Of a stretch of 64,000 nt of DNA, positions 1 to 8,337 are shown in pieces. The notes below the pieces were generated by a model. It was not told the origin of the DNA. It searched no databases and saw only the letters and a program-made list of their open reading frames with translations. The position numbers and the translations under genes were made by a program. Origin of the DNA: Leucobacter sp. CX169 (GTDB lineage Bacteria > Actinomycetota > Actinomycetes > Actinomycetales > Microbacteriaceae); contig NZ_CP071051.1 in assembly GCF_017161405.1 (NCBI RefSeq), positions 1,674,001 through 1,738,000 of the forward strand, written 5' to 3'. The stretch's first letter is position 1, and every line of letters starts with the position of its first letter.

Positions 1-641
1 GTCAGCAATGCGACCGAGCGGATGGCGTCATCGTTGCCCGGGATCGGGTAGGTGACCTCGTCGGGATCACAGTTCGTGTCGAGGATCGCGATGACGGGGA
101 TACCGAGCTTGCGCGCCTCGTCAATTGCGAGGTGCTCCTTCTTGGTGTCGACGACCCAGAGAGCCGAGGGGGTCTTCGTCATGTTGCGGATGCCGCCGAG
201 CGACTTGTGCAGCTTGTCGAGCTCGCGCTTCTTGAGGAGGAGCTCCTTCTTGGTGAAGCCACTCGTGGTGCCCTCGAAGTCGAGCTGCTCCAGCTCCTTC
301 ATGCGCTCAAGGCGCTTGGTGACGGTCTGGAAGTTGGTGAGCAGGCCACCGAGCCAGCGCTGGTTGACGTAGGGCTGGCCGACGCGGTCGGCCTGCTCTG
401 CGATGGCTTCCTGCGCCTGCTTCTTGGTGCCCACGAACAGGATCGAGCCGCCACGAGAGATCGTGGTCTTGACGAAGTCGTACGCGCGATCGATGTATGC
501 AAGCGACTGCTGCAGATCGATGATGTAGATGCCCGAGCGCTCGGTGAAAATGAAGCGCTTCATCTTCGGGTTCCAACGACGGGTCTGGTGTCCGAAGTGG
601 ACGCCGCTGTCGAGCAGCTGGCGGATGGTAACGACGGCCAT
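1..641 (-). CDS. rpsB: 30S ribosomal protein S2 (3' end outside the window)
   Basis: Component of the small ribosomal subunit that docks on the 30S head-body junction and is needed for S1 and mRNA handling. The visible 213 residues begin [20 protein letters not shown] and carry the classic S2 signatures: [15 protein letters not shown] near the N-terminus, the INQRWLGG-type segment (here [13 protein letters not shown]) in the middle and [13 protein letters not shown] toward the end. The ATG at 641 is preceded by AGGAGA at good spacing, which fixes the start. The C-terminal part runs off the left edge. tsf would be expected downstream, outside the window. Divergent from the M23-like gene, as in many actinobacteria. 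Confidence 0.98.
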   Translation of the reverse strand, partial: MAVVTIRQLLDSGVHFGHQTRRWNPKMKRFIFTERSGIYIIDLQQSLAYIDRAYDFVKTTISRGGSILFVGTKKQAQEAIAEQADRVGQPYVNQRWLGGLLTNFQTVTKRLERMKELEQLDFEGTTSGFTKKELLLKKRELDKLHKSLGGIRNMTKTPSALWVVDTKKEHLAIDEARKLGIPVIAILDTNCDPDEVTYPIPGNDDAIRSVALL

Positions 642-977
642 GGTCGTTTCTCCTATTCTGCGCATCACAAATGATGCGGTATTTGCGGTTATGTCTCAGC
701 CGCGAGTGCGGCTAATCCTGGTGCCCGGCTCCCCCGCCGCCACTCGCACTGAAACAATGCAGGTGGACCGGTGGCAGAAAAGCGCTTTCGGGCACGCGTA
801 GTCACCCCGTGAGGAGTGCTTCCCCCATCGTATCACCCCCGAGGGCGCCGACGTCGCAGCGGCGCGAGGGGTGTCGCCGCGCGTGCTTCTCCGGTCACAG
901 GGCACGCAAACGCCGATTTCTCCACCGATTCGCAGGATCCGCCCCGCTGCGGTGTCTCTCGGCGCAGAGTCTTGGGT
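642..977. promoter_or_regulatory. Divergent intergenic region, leader of rpsB
   Basis: A 336-base gap with no credible gene. On the rpsB side there are two small perfect inverted repeats: GCATCA-CAAA-TGATGC at 662-677, about 20 bases before the start codon, and AGCCGC-GAGT-GCGGCT at 698-713. In an rpsB transcript both could fold as hairpins, in the place where S2 leader RNA structures are known in other bacteria. That they act on rpsB expression is inference. The half nearer the M23-like gene shows no clear hairpin or strong promoter. Confidence 0.4.
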
Positions 978-1469
978 ATGAGCGCGACGATCCGAACGAC
1001 GAGGTGGGCTCGTCGTCTGCTCTCCATCGGGGCGATGTTTGCCGCCGTCGGCGGAATTATTCCCGGTGGGACCCTCTGGGCTCCGCCACTGGGGCCACCA
1101 CTCCGCGTCGCGGAACAGTTCCGCGCTCCGCCCAATCCCTATGCGGCCGGGCATCGCGGCCTCGACGTAGCAGCCCTCACCGGAACACCGGTCCTTGCGC
1201 CCGCCAGCGGGGTCGTGACCTTCGCGGGGAATGTGGTGGACCGCCCGCTACTGAGCATCAGGGTTGACGAGCGCACCCTCCTATCGCTCGAGCCGGTCAC
1301 CACCGAGCTGCTCGAGGGCGCTCTCGTCAGCCGGGGCGTCGAGGTCGGCACCGTTGCCACCGGCGGACACTGCGGCACGCGCTGCCTGCACCTCGGGGTG
1401 CGGGTCGACGGCGAGTACGTGAACCCGCTGCGCTTCTTCGCAGGCCGGCCGAAGCTGCTGCCGTGGTGA
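978..1469 (+). CDS. Secreted M23 (LytM-like) peptidase family protein, incomplete metal site
   Basis: Small 163-residue protein with a basic N-terminus and hydrophobic stretch (about residues 11-30) that reads as a signal peptide or membrane anchor, followed by one LytM-type fold. The first metal motif HxxxD is present (HRGLD), but the second motif, normally HxH, reads CLHLGVR, so its first histidine is cysteine. A C-L-H-x-G form is, as far as I recall, usual for the M23-like protein next to rpsB in actinobacteria, including mycobacteria. It probably binds or senses peptidoglycan, or partners a hydrolase, rather than cutting on its own; this is inference. ATG at 978 was chosen because it begins the basic signal-like segment; the upstream extension looks like shadow sequence. 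Convergent with xerC, 12 bases apart. Confidence 0.85.
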   Translation: MSATIRTTRWARRLLSIGAMFAAVGGIIPGGTLWAPPLGPPLRVAEQFRAPPNPYAAGHRGLDVAALTGTPVLAPASGVVTFAGNVVDRPLLSIRVDERTLLSLEPVTTELLEGALVSRGVEVGTVATGGHCGTRCLHLGVRVDGEYVNPLRFFAGRPKLLPW

Positions 1470-1481
1470 GCCGGTGTTTCG

Positions 1482-2411
1482 CTACGCCCTCGGGTGCGCC
1501 TGGCGGTAGCTCTGCGCGAGCCGCTCCGTCGAAACGTGCGTGTACACCTGGGTGCTCGCGAGGCTCGCGTGGCCGAGGACCTCCTGGACGACACGGAGGT
1601 CCGCGCCGCCGTCGAGCAAGTGCGTGGCGGCGGTGTGCCGAAACGCATGCGGGCCGCGCGGACCGCTGCCGGGCTCCTGGTCGAGCTCGCGACGCACGAG
1701 ATCGTAAACGGTGCGGGTTGAGATCGCCTGGCCCCGGCTCCCCAGAAACACTTCGGCGGCGGGCTGGGCTGGGGTTGCTGCGGCGTTCGCGCGTGCCCTC
1801 AACGCTGGGCGCGCATGATCGACATAGCGTTGCAAAGCTCGCGCCGCGGGGGCACCGAACGGAACCAGTCGTTCCTTGCCACCCTTGCCGAGCACGCGCA
1901 CCGTCCGCTCCCCCAGATCAAGCTGATGCAGTGGCAGCTCACTGAGCTCCGAGACACGCAACGCCGAGGCGTACAGCAGCTCGAGGATCGCGTGGTTGCG
2001 CACCTCGATCGGGTCACCTGATTCGGCGAGCACAGCGGCACGGTCCAGGATCCTGCCCATCTGCTCGTCACTCAACACGCGAGGCAGCGACTGCGCCGCC
2101 TTGGGCGCCCGCAGACGGGAGGCAGGGTTGCCGGGAACGACACGGCGGTTCTCGAGCCAGCCACCAAATGATTTGAGCGTCGCGACGCCCCGCCCGATGG
2201 TGCTCGACGACAGGCCAGCCTGCTGCCGGGCCCACAGCCAATCACGGAGCACGTCGATGGAGAGATCCGCACTGTCCGTAACGTCACGCTCGGCCAAGTA
2301 GTCGACGAGGCTGCGGAGGTCGGTCCGGTAGGCGCGCAGAGTGTGCGCCGAGTACCCGTATTCGAACTCGACGGTTTCGAGGAATCCCGTGATCGCCTCG
2401 GCTAGTCGCAT
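1482..2411 (-). CDS. xerC: Tyrosine recombinase XerC
   Basis: Site-specific recombinase that with XerD resolves chromosome dimers at dif. The 309 residues contain an N-terminal SAM-like core-binding domain (about 1-95) and a C-terminal catalytic domain with all expected residues: R152 in ASALRVSEL, K176/K179 in GKGGKER, H255-x2-R258 in HAFRH, H281 in LGHAS and the nucleophile Y290 in STQVYTH. Length is normal. The position between dprA and rpsB is typical of actinobacterial xerC, although dprA is here displaced by about 6 kb of other genes. One CAGGATCCTG palindrome lies inside the gene at 2046-2055. Confidence 0.93.
   Translation of the reverse strand: MRLAEAITGFLETVEFEYGYSAHTLRAYRTDLRSLVDYLAERDVTDSADLSIDVLRDWLWARQQAGLSSSTIGRGVATLKSFGGWLENRRVVPGNPASRLRAPKAAQSLPRVLSDEQMGRILDRAAVLAESGDPIEVRNHAILELLYASALRVSELSELPLHQLDLGERTVRVLGKGGKERLVPFGAPAARALQRYVDHARPALRARANAAATPAQPAAEVFLGSRGQAISTRTVYDLVRRELDQEPGSGPRGPHAFRHTAATHLLDGGADLRVVQEVLGHASLASTQVYTHVSTERLAQSYRQAHPRA
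2046..2055. repeat. CAGGATCCTG palindrome, copy 1
   Basis: Perfect 10-base palindrome inside xerC, one of six identical copies in the window (see findings). Confidence 0.75.
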
Positions 2412-2484
2412 GCCACCATTCTGTCAGGTGGGAACCTTCTCCAGCTCGAGGCACGGCGAAGCGCCGGATGGGATACTACTCCCC

Positions 2485-3183
2485 GTGAAGGTACTGGTTG
2501 TGGGCGCAAGCAAGGGTCTCGGTCGAGCATTTGTTGAGGGGCTTATCGGCGACGGCCACCAGGTCACTGGGGTCTCGCGGGTGCGCCCCGCGGACAGCGA
2601 CATGAACTGGATCGAGGCAAATTTCGACGACCCACGCCAGGCCGCAGAAACCGTCGCACTGCATGCCCCTGGCGGACTGGATCTCGTGATCTACAACCTC
2701 GGGGCGTGGGAACCGGACGCCTTTACTCCTGCCTACGACTTTGTCTCGCAGCAGGACAACACGACAGAGTCACTCATCGCCACGAACATTACCGGGCCGA
2801 TCCTGTTGCTGAACCGACTGCTTCCGCGGTTGCTCAGCAGCGACCAGCCCCGGGTAATACTCACTGGCTCAACTTCAGGCCTCCCCAGAAGCGGGCGACC
2901 CGAGGTCGCCTTTGGCTCGACAAAGGCCGCGTTGAACGGACTCGCCGACGCCTTGCGGGAGAACTATCGCGCCGAACGACTCGCGGTCACGACGATACAA
3001 CTCGGGTACCTCAATACCGCCGACTCACTCGATGTCCCGAAGGAACGCGCGGCCTTGGCTGGCGAAGGCATACTGGTCCCCGTGCACGACGTACTTGACG
3101 TGGTCCGGATGATCCTGGCACTCTCGCCGGCCTCATTCATTCGGGAGATTGTGATGCCCGCGATCCTGGACGAGCGATTCTAA
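2485..3183 (+). CDS. Short-chain dehydrogenase/reductase family protein with Phe in place of catalytic Tyr
   Basis: Rossmann-fold protein of 232 residues. Residues 7-13 are GASKGLG, the SDR nucleotide-binding motif, and NLGA at 71-74 stands for NNAG. The serine position is kept (TGSTSG, about 128-132), but the YxxxK motif reads FGSTK, so F143 replaces the catalytic tyrosine while K147 remains. The protein may therefore be a non-catalytic NAD(P) sensor or use another proton donor; substrate unknown. GTG at 2485 was chosen because it begins directly with the first beta strand (KVLVVGAS) and the longer upstream reading overlaps the xerC start region. First gene of the accessory insert, transcribed away from xerC. 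Confidence 0.8.
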   Translation: MKVLVVGASKGLGRAFVEGLIGDGHQVTGVSRVRPADSDMNWIEANFDDPRQAAETVALHAPGGLDLVIYNLGAWEPDAFTPAYDFVSQQDNTTESLIATNITGPILLLNRLLPRLLSSDQPRVILTGSTSGLPRSGRPEVAFGSTKAALNGLADALRENYRAERLAVTTIQLGYLNTADSLDVPKERAALAGEGILVPVHDVLDVVRMILALSPASFIREIVMPAILDERF

Positions 3184-3231
3184 GCGGCCGCTCTGGCGCT
3201 CGCGGACTCGGTAGCAGTGAGCGCAGACCAA

Positions 3232-4020
3232 TCACTCCGGCAGCCAACCTGCGTAAATGAGGCCCGTGGACTCGTGGCTTCCGGCTTCGCCCCAGCTGTC
3301 CACCCATCGGCGCCGTATATCAGCGGGCTTCCACTGCCCAGAACGCAGCTCACTGGGGATAAGCGGGTCGCCCCTCAGCGCCGTTTCAAGCGCGTCAGCG
3401 AGGCGAAGCTGCCGGACGAGCGGGGCGGCGTCTGAATCATCATCGTCGATCGCCTGGGCGAGCGAAGCATATGCGTCCGTGACGGGTGCGGCGGGCCACA
3501 GCGCTTCCACGATCTCGTGGGGATCAGTAACCCCCCGCATCGTGATTGCCTCGGCGGTAGCGGTGACCAGGTACGGGCTGATGCTGGGCGAGAGAAGCGA
3601 GGTGAGTTCGTGCGGAGTGACGTACAGGCCAGTCGAGAACGACGCGGCTCCGAGGCTCAGGACCTCGCGACGAAATGCGTCGCGGACGGCACGTTCAGCC
3701 TCAGGTGCACTCATCCCGAGGATCCGCCAGGATCCGTCCCATGGCGCCTGACCAGCGTCTTGGGCGAATGCGAGCAGAACGGCAATGCGGTCGCTGCTCA
3801 GCCTGTGGTTTCCAGAGTCGGTAAGCGAAATCCTTCCAGCGCGTCCTCGGCCGTACTGCTCGATATCACCGGCGGCGATGAGCCGCCGGAGCGCCAGTCT
3901 GACGGGCTGGTCGTCGATGCCGACCTGATTGGCAGTGTCGTAGATCAGAGCGAGACTCACCTCGCCGTGCATCGGCAGAAAGGCTTCAATCAGTGTGCGG
4001 GGTGCGATCTGACCGCTCAC
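3232..4020 (-). CDS. PaaX-family transcriptional regulator
   Basis: 262 residues in the PaaX-like arrangement: an N-terminal winged helix (about residues 7-75, beginning TLIEAFLPMHGEVSLALIYD with recognition region DDQPVRLALRRLIAAG) and a C-terminal ligand-type domain ending in the characteristic RRRWVDSWG region. PaaX repressors classically sense aryl-CoA thioesters, but here no phenylacetate genes are near, so the ligand is unknown. The start overlaps the stop of the acetyltransferase by four bases (ATGA), so the two are translationally coupled. It may regulate its own operon or the divergent hydrolase gene; inference. Confidence 0.78.
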   Translation of the reverse strand: MSGQIAPRTLIEAFLPMHGEVSLALIYDTANQVGIDDQPVRLALRRLIAAGDIEQYGRGRAGRISLTDSGNHRLSSDRIAVLLAFAQDAGQAPWDGSWRILGMSAPEAERAVRDAFRREVLSLGAASFSTGLYVTPHELTSLLSPSISPYLVTATAEAITMRGVTDPHEIVEALWPAAPVTDAYASLAQAIDDDDSDAAPLVRQLRLADALETALRGDPLIPSELRSGQWKPADIRRRWVDSWGEAGSHESTGLIYAGWLPE

Positions 4021-4607
4021 GGCGTCAACTTCTTTTCCATAACGGTGTAGCGATCAAAACCGTACACGTATCCCAGAACGCCCATCGACCCTGCGTCGAC
4101 GGGCCGGAAGCCACGGCGCTGGTAGAGCGCCTCTGCGCGGGGGTTACGGTCGATGACGGACAGGCGCACGGAACTTAAGCCTTCCTGCCGCGCATAGCGT
4201 TCGGCGGCGTCGAGGAGGGCAGTGCCGATTCCGGCGCCTCGTTGGTTCGCATCCACGCAGATTCCGTCCAGAACGAGAGTTCCCTTCTTTTCGCTGCGCC
4301 CGAGCACGCTGAGTACGAGCACCGATCGAAGGGCCTGCCCGACCGACTGGATCCCGCGTAGAGATCTCCAGGTGAGATCCGCGGCACCTATCCCGTTTGC
4401 GTAGAAACCGCACACGCCCACGACCGCATCCTCAGAACGGCCCACCAGCACCCGGTCGGAACGCAGCGCCGCCCGAAGAACACGGAGTCCCACCTCTGCA
4501 CTGCTGAAGGCCAGGCCAAGCTTCTGGCGAAATGCTTCCCAATACAGGGTGCCAACTTGCGCTCGCTCAGACTCATCAAACCCTAGCTCGATAGTGACAC
4601 TCTCCAT
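4017..4607 (-). CDS. GNAT-family N-acetyltransferase
   Basis: 196-residue acyl-CoA dependent acyltransferase. The acetyl-CoA motif A is clear: LVLDGICVDANQRGAGIGTA with R123-G124-A125-G126-I127-G128, followed by LLDAAERYARQEG and the motif B signature ALYQRRGFRPV. The substrate cannot be read from sequence. It is the first gene of a two-gene unit with the PaaX-like regulator and is divergent from the secreted hydrolase; only 29 bases separate the two start codons, so their promoters must overlap. Confidence 0.88.
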   Translation of the reverse strand: MESVTIELGFDESERAQVGTLYWEAFRQKLGLAFSSAEVGLRVLRAALRSDRVLVGRSEDAVVGVCGFYANGIGAADLTWRSLRGIQSVGQALRSVLVLSVLGRSEKKGTLVLDGICVDANQRGAGIGTALLDAAERYARQEGLSSVRLSVIDRNPRAEALYQRRGFRPVDAGSMGVLGYVYGFDRYTVMEKKLTP

Positions 4608-4636
4608 AGGTCATTTCTATCAGATACAGTACGTTC

Positions 4637-5659
4637 GTGCGCAGAAAGATATTTACACGAAAGCCTGTTCTCGGTGCGAGCATTCTCGTAGCAGTGATGC
4701 TCGGTGCGGTTGGCGTAGTGGCTGTCGGAAACGACTTTCGTGTGCGACAGACCGCCGTGCAAATTCCGGCCGAGAGTGGGCAGTTGAACGGGGTGCTCAC
4801 CCTCCCACGGGACGGCTCCGCGCGCGGGATCGTGGTCATGGTGCATGGGGATGCCGCCGTGGACGCAACACAGGACGGCTTGTACCTGCCCTGGTTCGAA
4901 GGCGCAGCCGACGCAGGGTTTGCGACACTGTCGTGGAGCAAGCCAGGCGTGGGCGGATCAACGGGCAACTGGCTCAACCAATCGATGGACGACCGCGCCG
5001 CTGAAGTCGGGATCGCCATCGATTGGGCCCTAGCGCAGGAGGACATCCCCACCGATCACATCGTGTTGTGGGGCGCGAGCCAAGCAGGTTGGGTTCTACC
5101 AAAGGTCGTAGCCGCGCGGACCGACATCGACGGAGTGGTCGCCGTCGGGACCGCGATCAACTGGCTTGCGCAGGGCCGCTACAACCTCCTGGCCGAACTG
5201 GATTTCGAGACTGCTTCACGGACCCAACGGAACCACAAGATCGCCGAGAGTGACCGAGTGAGGGCGCTCCTCGACGGCGGCGCCAGCTACGCCGAGTACC
5301 GCTTGGTTTCGACGGAGGACCCACCAATGACGGCCGAGCGGTGGGCATTCGTCGCCCGCAACATGAACGCCGACGCCGCTGCGGACCTCCGCGCGGCGGC
5401 GAAACGCGAGATCCCCATCCTTCTCCTTGCCGGAGACCACGACCGCAACGTGGACGTCGCTGAGACAGAACGGGCCTACCGAGATATCTTCGGCGCATCG
5501 CTGCTCGTACAACACGTCGACGCAGTCCATTCCATGGCGCGACCAATCGTCGATAGCAACGAGGTCATCGGCGCCGTGGTCGGCATCGCTTGGCCACGAG
5601 GTCTCCTCGCTCCCGGCGTGATCGACGGCTACACCGATTTCCTCGGCGCTATCGACTGA
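4637..5659 (+). CDS. Membrane-anchored or secreted alpha/beta hydrolase
   Basis: 340-residue serine hydrolase. An N-terminal basic segment and hydrophobic stretch (about residues 10-30) look like a signal anchor. The hydrolase fold shows the oxyanion HG at 70-71, nucleophile elbow GASQAG with S148, an acidic residue in GDHD (267-269) and H298 in VHSMARP. The layout resembles prolyl oligopeptidase or dienelactone-hydrolase-like esterases; substrate unknown. GTG at 4637 was taken because no Shine-Dalgarno precedes it but a -10-like TACAGT (4626-4631) lies just upstream, suggesting a leaderless mRNA. Within the accessory insert, divergent from the acetyltransferase. Confidence 0.82.
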   Translation: MRRKIFTRKPVLGASILVAVMLGAVGVVAVGNDFRVRQTAVQIPAESGQLNGVLTLPRDGSARGIVVMVHGDAAVDATQDGLYLPWFEGAADAGFATLSWSKPGVGGSTGNWLNQSMDDRAAEVGIAIDWALAQEDIPTDHIVLWGASQAGWVLPKVVAARTDIDGVVAVGTAINWLAQGRYNLLAELDFETASRTQRNHKIAESDRVRALLDGGASYAEYRLVSTEDPPMTAERWAFVARNMNADAAADLRAAAKREIPILLLAGDHDRNVDVAETERAYRDIFGASLLVQHVDAVHSMARPIVDSNEVIGAVVGIAWPRGLLAPGVIDGYTDFLGAID

Positions 5660-5745
5660 ACGTTCCCTGCCAGGGCCGTACAAAGTCGGGGAGCCGCCGC
5701 TCGTATCTTCCAGACCCCGCGCAGTTCGATGGCGAGCGTTGAAGG

Positions 5746-6057
5746 CTACGTACCGGAACCCTCGATTGCCCGCTCGAGTCGGTCGAGCTTTGCATCGAGC
5801 TCGTCCGTGAAGCCGGGCCGAATGTCCGCCTTCATCACAAGCGAGACGCGCGACCCAAAGGGCAATACGGCCTCGGTCGCGCGCTTCACGACGTCAAATA
5901 CCTCATCCCAAGACCCTTCGATCTCGGTGAACATGCTCGAGGTCCGGTGCGGCAGGCCAGACTCGCGGACGACCTTTACTGCCTCGGCAACGGCGATGGA
6001 GACCGATCCATCGGCGTCCGCGCCGCCCACTGGTGCGACTGAAAACGCAAGAATCAT
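5746..6057 (-). CDS. MTH1187 family thiamine-binding protein
   Basis: Compact 103-residue protein with the ferredoxin-like beta-alpha-beta fold of the MTH1187/YkoF group. It begins MILAFSVAPVGGADADGSVS, has the alternating strand-helix pattern (VAEAVKVVRESGLPHRTSSM, TEIEG, FDVVKRATEAV, SRVSLVMKADIR) and ends in a helix. Family members bind thiamine or related small molecules and form tetramers; physiological role is unclear. No TPP riboswitch is visible nearby. Convergent with the hydrolase gene; it lies alone at the edge of a gene-poor stretch. Confidence 0.85.
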   Translation of the reverse strand: MILAFSVAPVGGADADGSVSIAVAEAVKVVRESGLPHRTSSMFTEIEGSWDEVFDVVKRATEAVLPFGSRVSLVMKADIRPGFTDELDAKLDRLERAIEGSGT

Positions 6058-7050
6058 GAGACTTCCTCTGCAAGAGTAGTTCGGCCGCGCGCACCCCGCG
6101 GGGGCGGCCCTTCCTCACACGCTACAACACCGGTCACCTCAGTCGGCATGATGGACTGAGCGGTCGCGAGCCGTAGGGGCGGGGCCGCCCGGAAAGGGGA
6201 GGATTACACACGGAGCTTCCTCAACGAAACCGCGCTCTGGGACAGCCCAGTAGTTGATTCAATTCCGCTTCCTCCGTTCCGCTCAGCAGACGAGCGCCGA
6301 CGTTACTTGCAGATGCTGCCGTTACACCTCGGCCTGATCGATCGAGGGTCGCTGGCCCTCCCGACTATCGCGCTGTCCGCAGTGATTGCACCAGCGCGGC
6401 GGGACCCAATGGACTTCGATCCCCGGGTGAGCCCCCACAGAGTTGCAGGTGAGTTTGACGACCTGGTTCCCGGCGCGGAAGTTGGGGCTGGGGCGGCGAC
6501 CCAGACTTCGACACCGAGGCAGACGGGCAGAGCGGATGGATGATCACCCGACACGAGCGGGGCGAGTGTGAAACAGTTCAGGTACGCAGCGACCATGATC
6601 TCGTAGTGCTCTGGATCGCGCACTACCGCACCAGGCTTGTCCTCACCCTCGGAGAGCGATACGAAACGGCGGGCGTGATTGCGCTCGCCCCCCGCCCCGC
6701 TCGCCGTGCGGACGGCAAACGAGGCTGATGGCGACTACCCCTATCACGCCTTCTGGCGAAAAGAACGGGACAACGTCACTGAGGCGGCCACGCAGTGATC
6801 GGGGCGGCTCGGGCGAGTGCCTACAACGACGCATGAGCACTGAACTGCCGAGCATTGCGGCACCCATCGGAGTCGAGACCAAGGGAGACCTCTGGCCCTG
6901 TAGAGAGATTCCGAACTCGCGTGAGCTGTTTGACACCGGCACGGACCTCCGCGACCGAGTCACCATCGTCACCAGCCGGCCCGACCGCTCAACCTCGCCG
7001 CGCCAGGCCGCAGGCGGACTGTTGAGTCGACGTGTCCGCGCCGCAGTGCA
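6058..7050. other. Gene-poor stretch with possible gene remnants
   Basis: Nearly 1 kb without a gene I can defend. The plus strand is open from about 6160 to 6543 but has no good start before a TTG at 6307. It is followed by two short overlapping frames (6540-6728 and 6728-7237), the last of which runs antisense into the broken fic tail. The minus strand offers 6303-6623. None has recognisable domains, a Shine-Dalgarno and consistent coding character together. Short peptides such as MSTELPSIAAPIGVETKGD (from 6834, plus) and ADGDYPYHAFWRKE (frame near 6720, plus) look protein-like but break off, as expected of decayed genes. I cannot name the parent genes. Confidence 0.4.
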
Positions 7051-8237
7051 TTATCGTCCGCGCCGCGCGCGCCGACCGAAGTCGTCGAGCGCGGCGAGCA
7101 CCAAGGGTGCGTGCCAGATGCGATTCGCTTCGAACTGTTGGTTTGTTGCAAAACAACGGCATCGACGAGCCGGTCTATCGCTGCCTGAGCCGCAACTTCT
7201 GAAACCGCGAGCTCGGCAGCGACGATCTTTGCAGTGACCACTGGCTGCCTGATGAGGAGCTCTTGCTAGCGAGCCGGAGCCGAGCCCCGTCGAGCGCGAA
7301 TCTCTACCTTCCAGGGGTCCGCCTGGGCGACGAGCGTGCTGCCGTTACTGATTGCGGCAAGCGCAGCTTCGGAGACGGCCTCGACAATGGCGTTCAGGTG
7401 GCCGGATCGATACGAGGTCAGCGCGCCGAAGTAGCGGCTCGTATCCTGCAGCAGCCCGGCCGAAACGGGAACGGTCACGTTGCGTGTGATGCCGCCGTGG
7501 CGGAGCATGCTGTGAATGAACGCCCGGCCGATACGGCCGTTGCCATCGGGGAACGGGTGAATTGTCTCGAACTGTGCGTGCACGATGGCGCTGTGCACGA
7601 GGACGGGCACGTCCGTCCTGCTCGCGAACTCAATCAGATCCCTCATCAGGTCAGGTACTCGCTCATGGTGCGGAGGCACGAACAATGCCTCGTGAGGCGA
7701 GATGCCGCCCCCACCAATCCAGACCTGCTCGCCCCGGAATGAGCCGACAAAGTCTGGCGCGCTCTCGGCCAGGAGTGCATCATGCATGGCAATGATAGAC
7801 GCGACGCTCAGGTCGTCGGCGAGTTCCAGCGCAGCGCTTGCGAAGACGAGCCGCGCGTTCTCGGACTGCGACGCGCCAATCTCTGCGAGCGCCACCTGCT
7901 TGGCACTTGAGGTGAGATTTTCGATCTCAGAACTCGATGCAGATTCGGTTCGGAGCAGGATCGAGGTGAACGGCGCCGCGATAATCCCAATCGTCGCGTC
8001 GAAACGGGCAAGTTCCCCACTCGCGTCATCGGCCAGCGCGCGGACCTCGGGCGCGAGATCGACGGCCGCACCAGCAATGAATGGTGGCACCGAGGCCCGG
8101 TACTCGCCACGGGCCTGGCGTTTCGCCCGACGCGAGGCGACCTCGTTGCCCGAGCGTTCCCACGGGCGAGACTCGTAAGTGAGCGCCAGCCACAGTGGTC
8201 GGCCTGCTGCGGAGACTGCATTGCTATCCTGAGGCAT
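7051..8237 (-). pseudogene. fic: Fic/AMPylase-type gene broken by an amber codon and a one-base deletion
   Basis: From ATG 8237 the frame encodes 323 residues: an N-terminal region with the inhibitory helix pattern [S/T]xxxE[G/N] (SSEIEN, about residues 102-107) and an intact Fic core HPFPDGNGRIGR (227-238). Translation then meets TAG (plus-strand CTA at 7266-7268). The same frame continues past it as QELLIRQPVVTAKIVAAELA, a winged-helix domain, until one base is missing near 7124. Shifting frame restores KRNRIWHAPLVLAALDDFG and runs to a natural TAA at 7051-7053. The ancestral protein thus had about 395 residues with a C-terminal DNA-binding domain. The truncated product could still be an AMP-transferase regulated by its own helix; that is inference. 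Confidence 0.85.
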
Positions 8238-8250
8238 GGATCTGCAGTAA

Positions 8251-8274
8251 CAAAGGTTAGGAACATAACCTTTG
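8251..8274. promoter_or_regulatory. Perfect inverted repeat upstream of fic (operator candidate)
   Basis: Two 9-base arms, CAAAGGTTA and TAACCTTTG, separated by six bases, 13-37 bases upstream of the fic start codon. The arms are AT-rich compared with the surroundings. Position and symmetry suggest an operator for a dimeric regulator, plausibly the winged helix that once formed the C-terminus of Fic itself. Confidence 0.6.
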
Positions 8275-8337
8275 GTATGAAGATGATTGCCCCGGGTTGT
8301 CATTCACACCGTCGTTCACGCGCCAGCCGAGTATCGC

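Noticed and set aside
3217-3435. Small plus-strand frame starting MSADQSLRQPTCVNEARG
   Set aside because: It lies antisense to the PaaX-type regulator and has no support of its own.
6540-6728. 62-codon plus-strand frame starting MITRHERGECETVQVRSD
   Set aside because: No domain, overlapping frames on both sides and no Shine-Dalgarno; treated as part of the decayed stretch.
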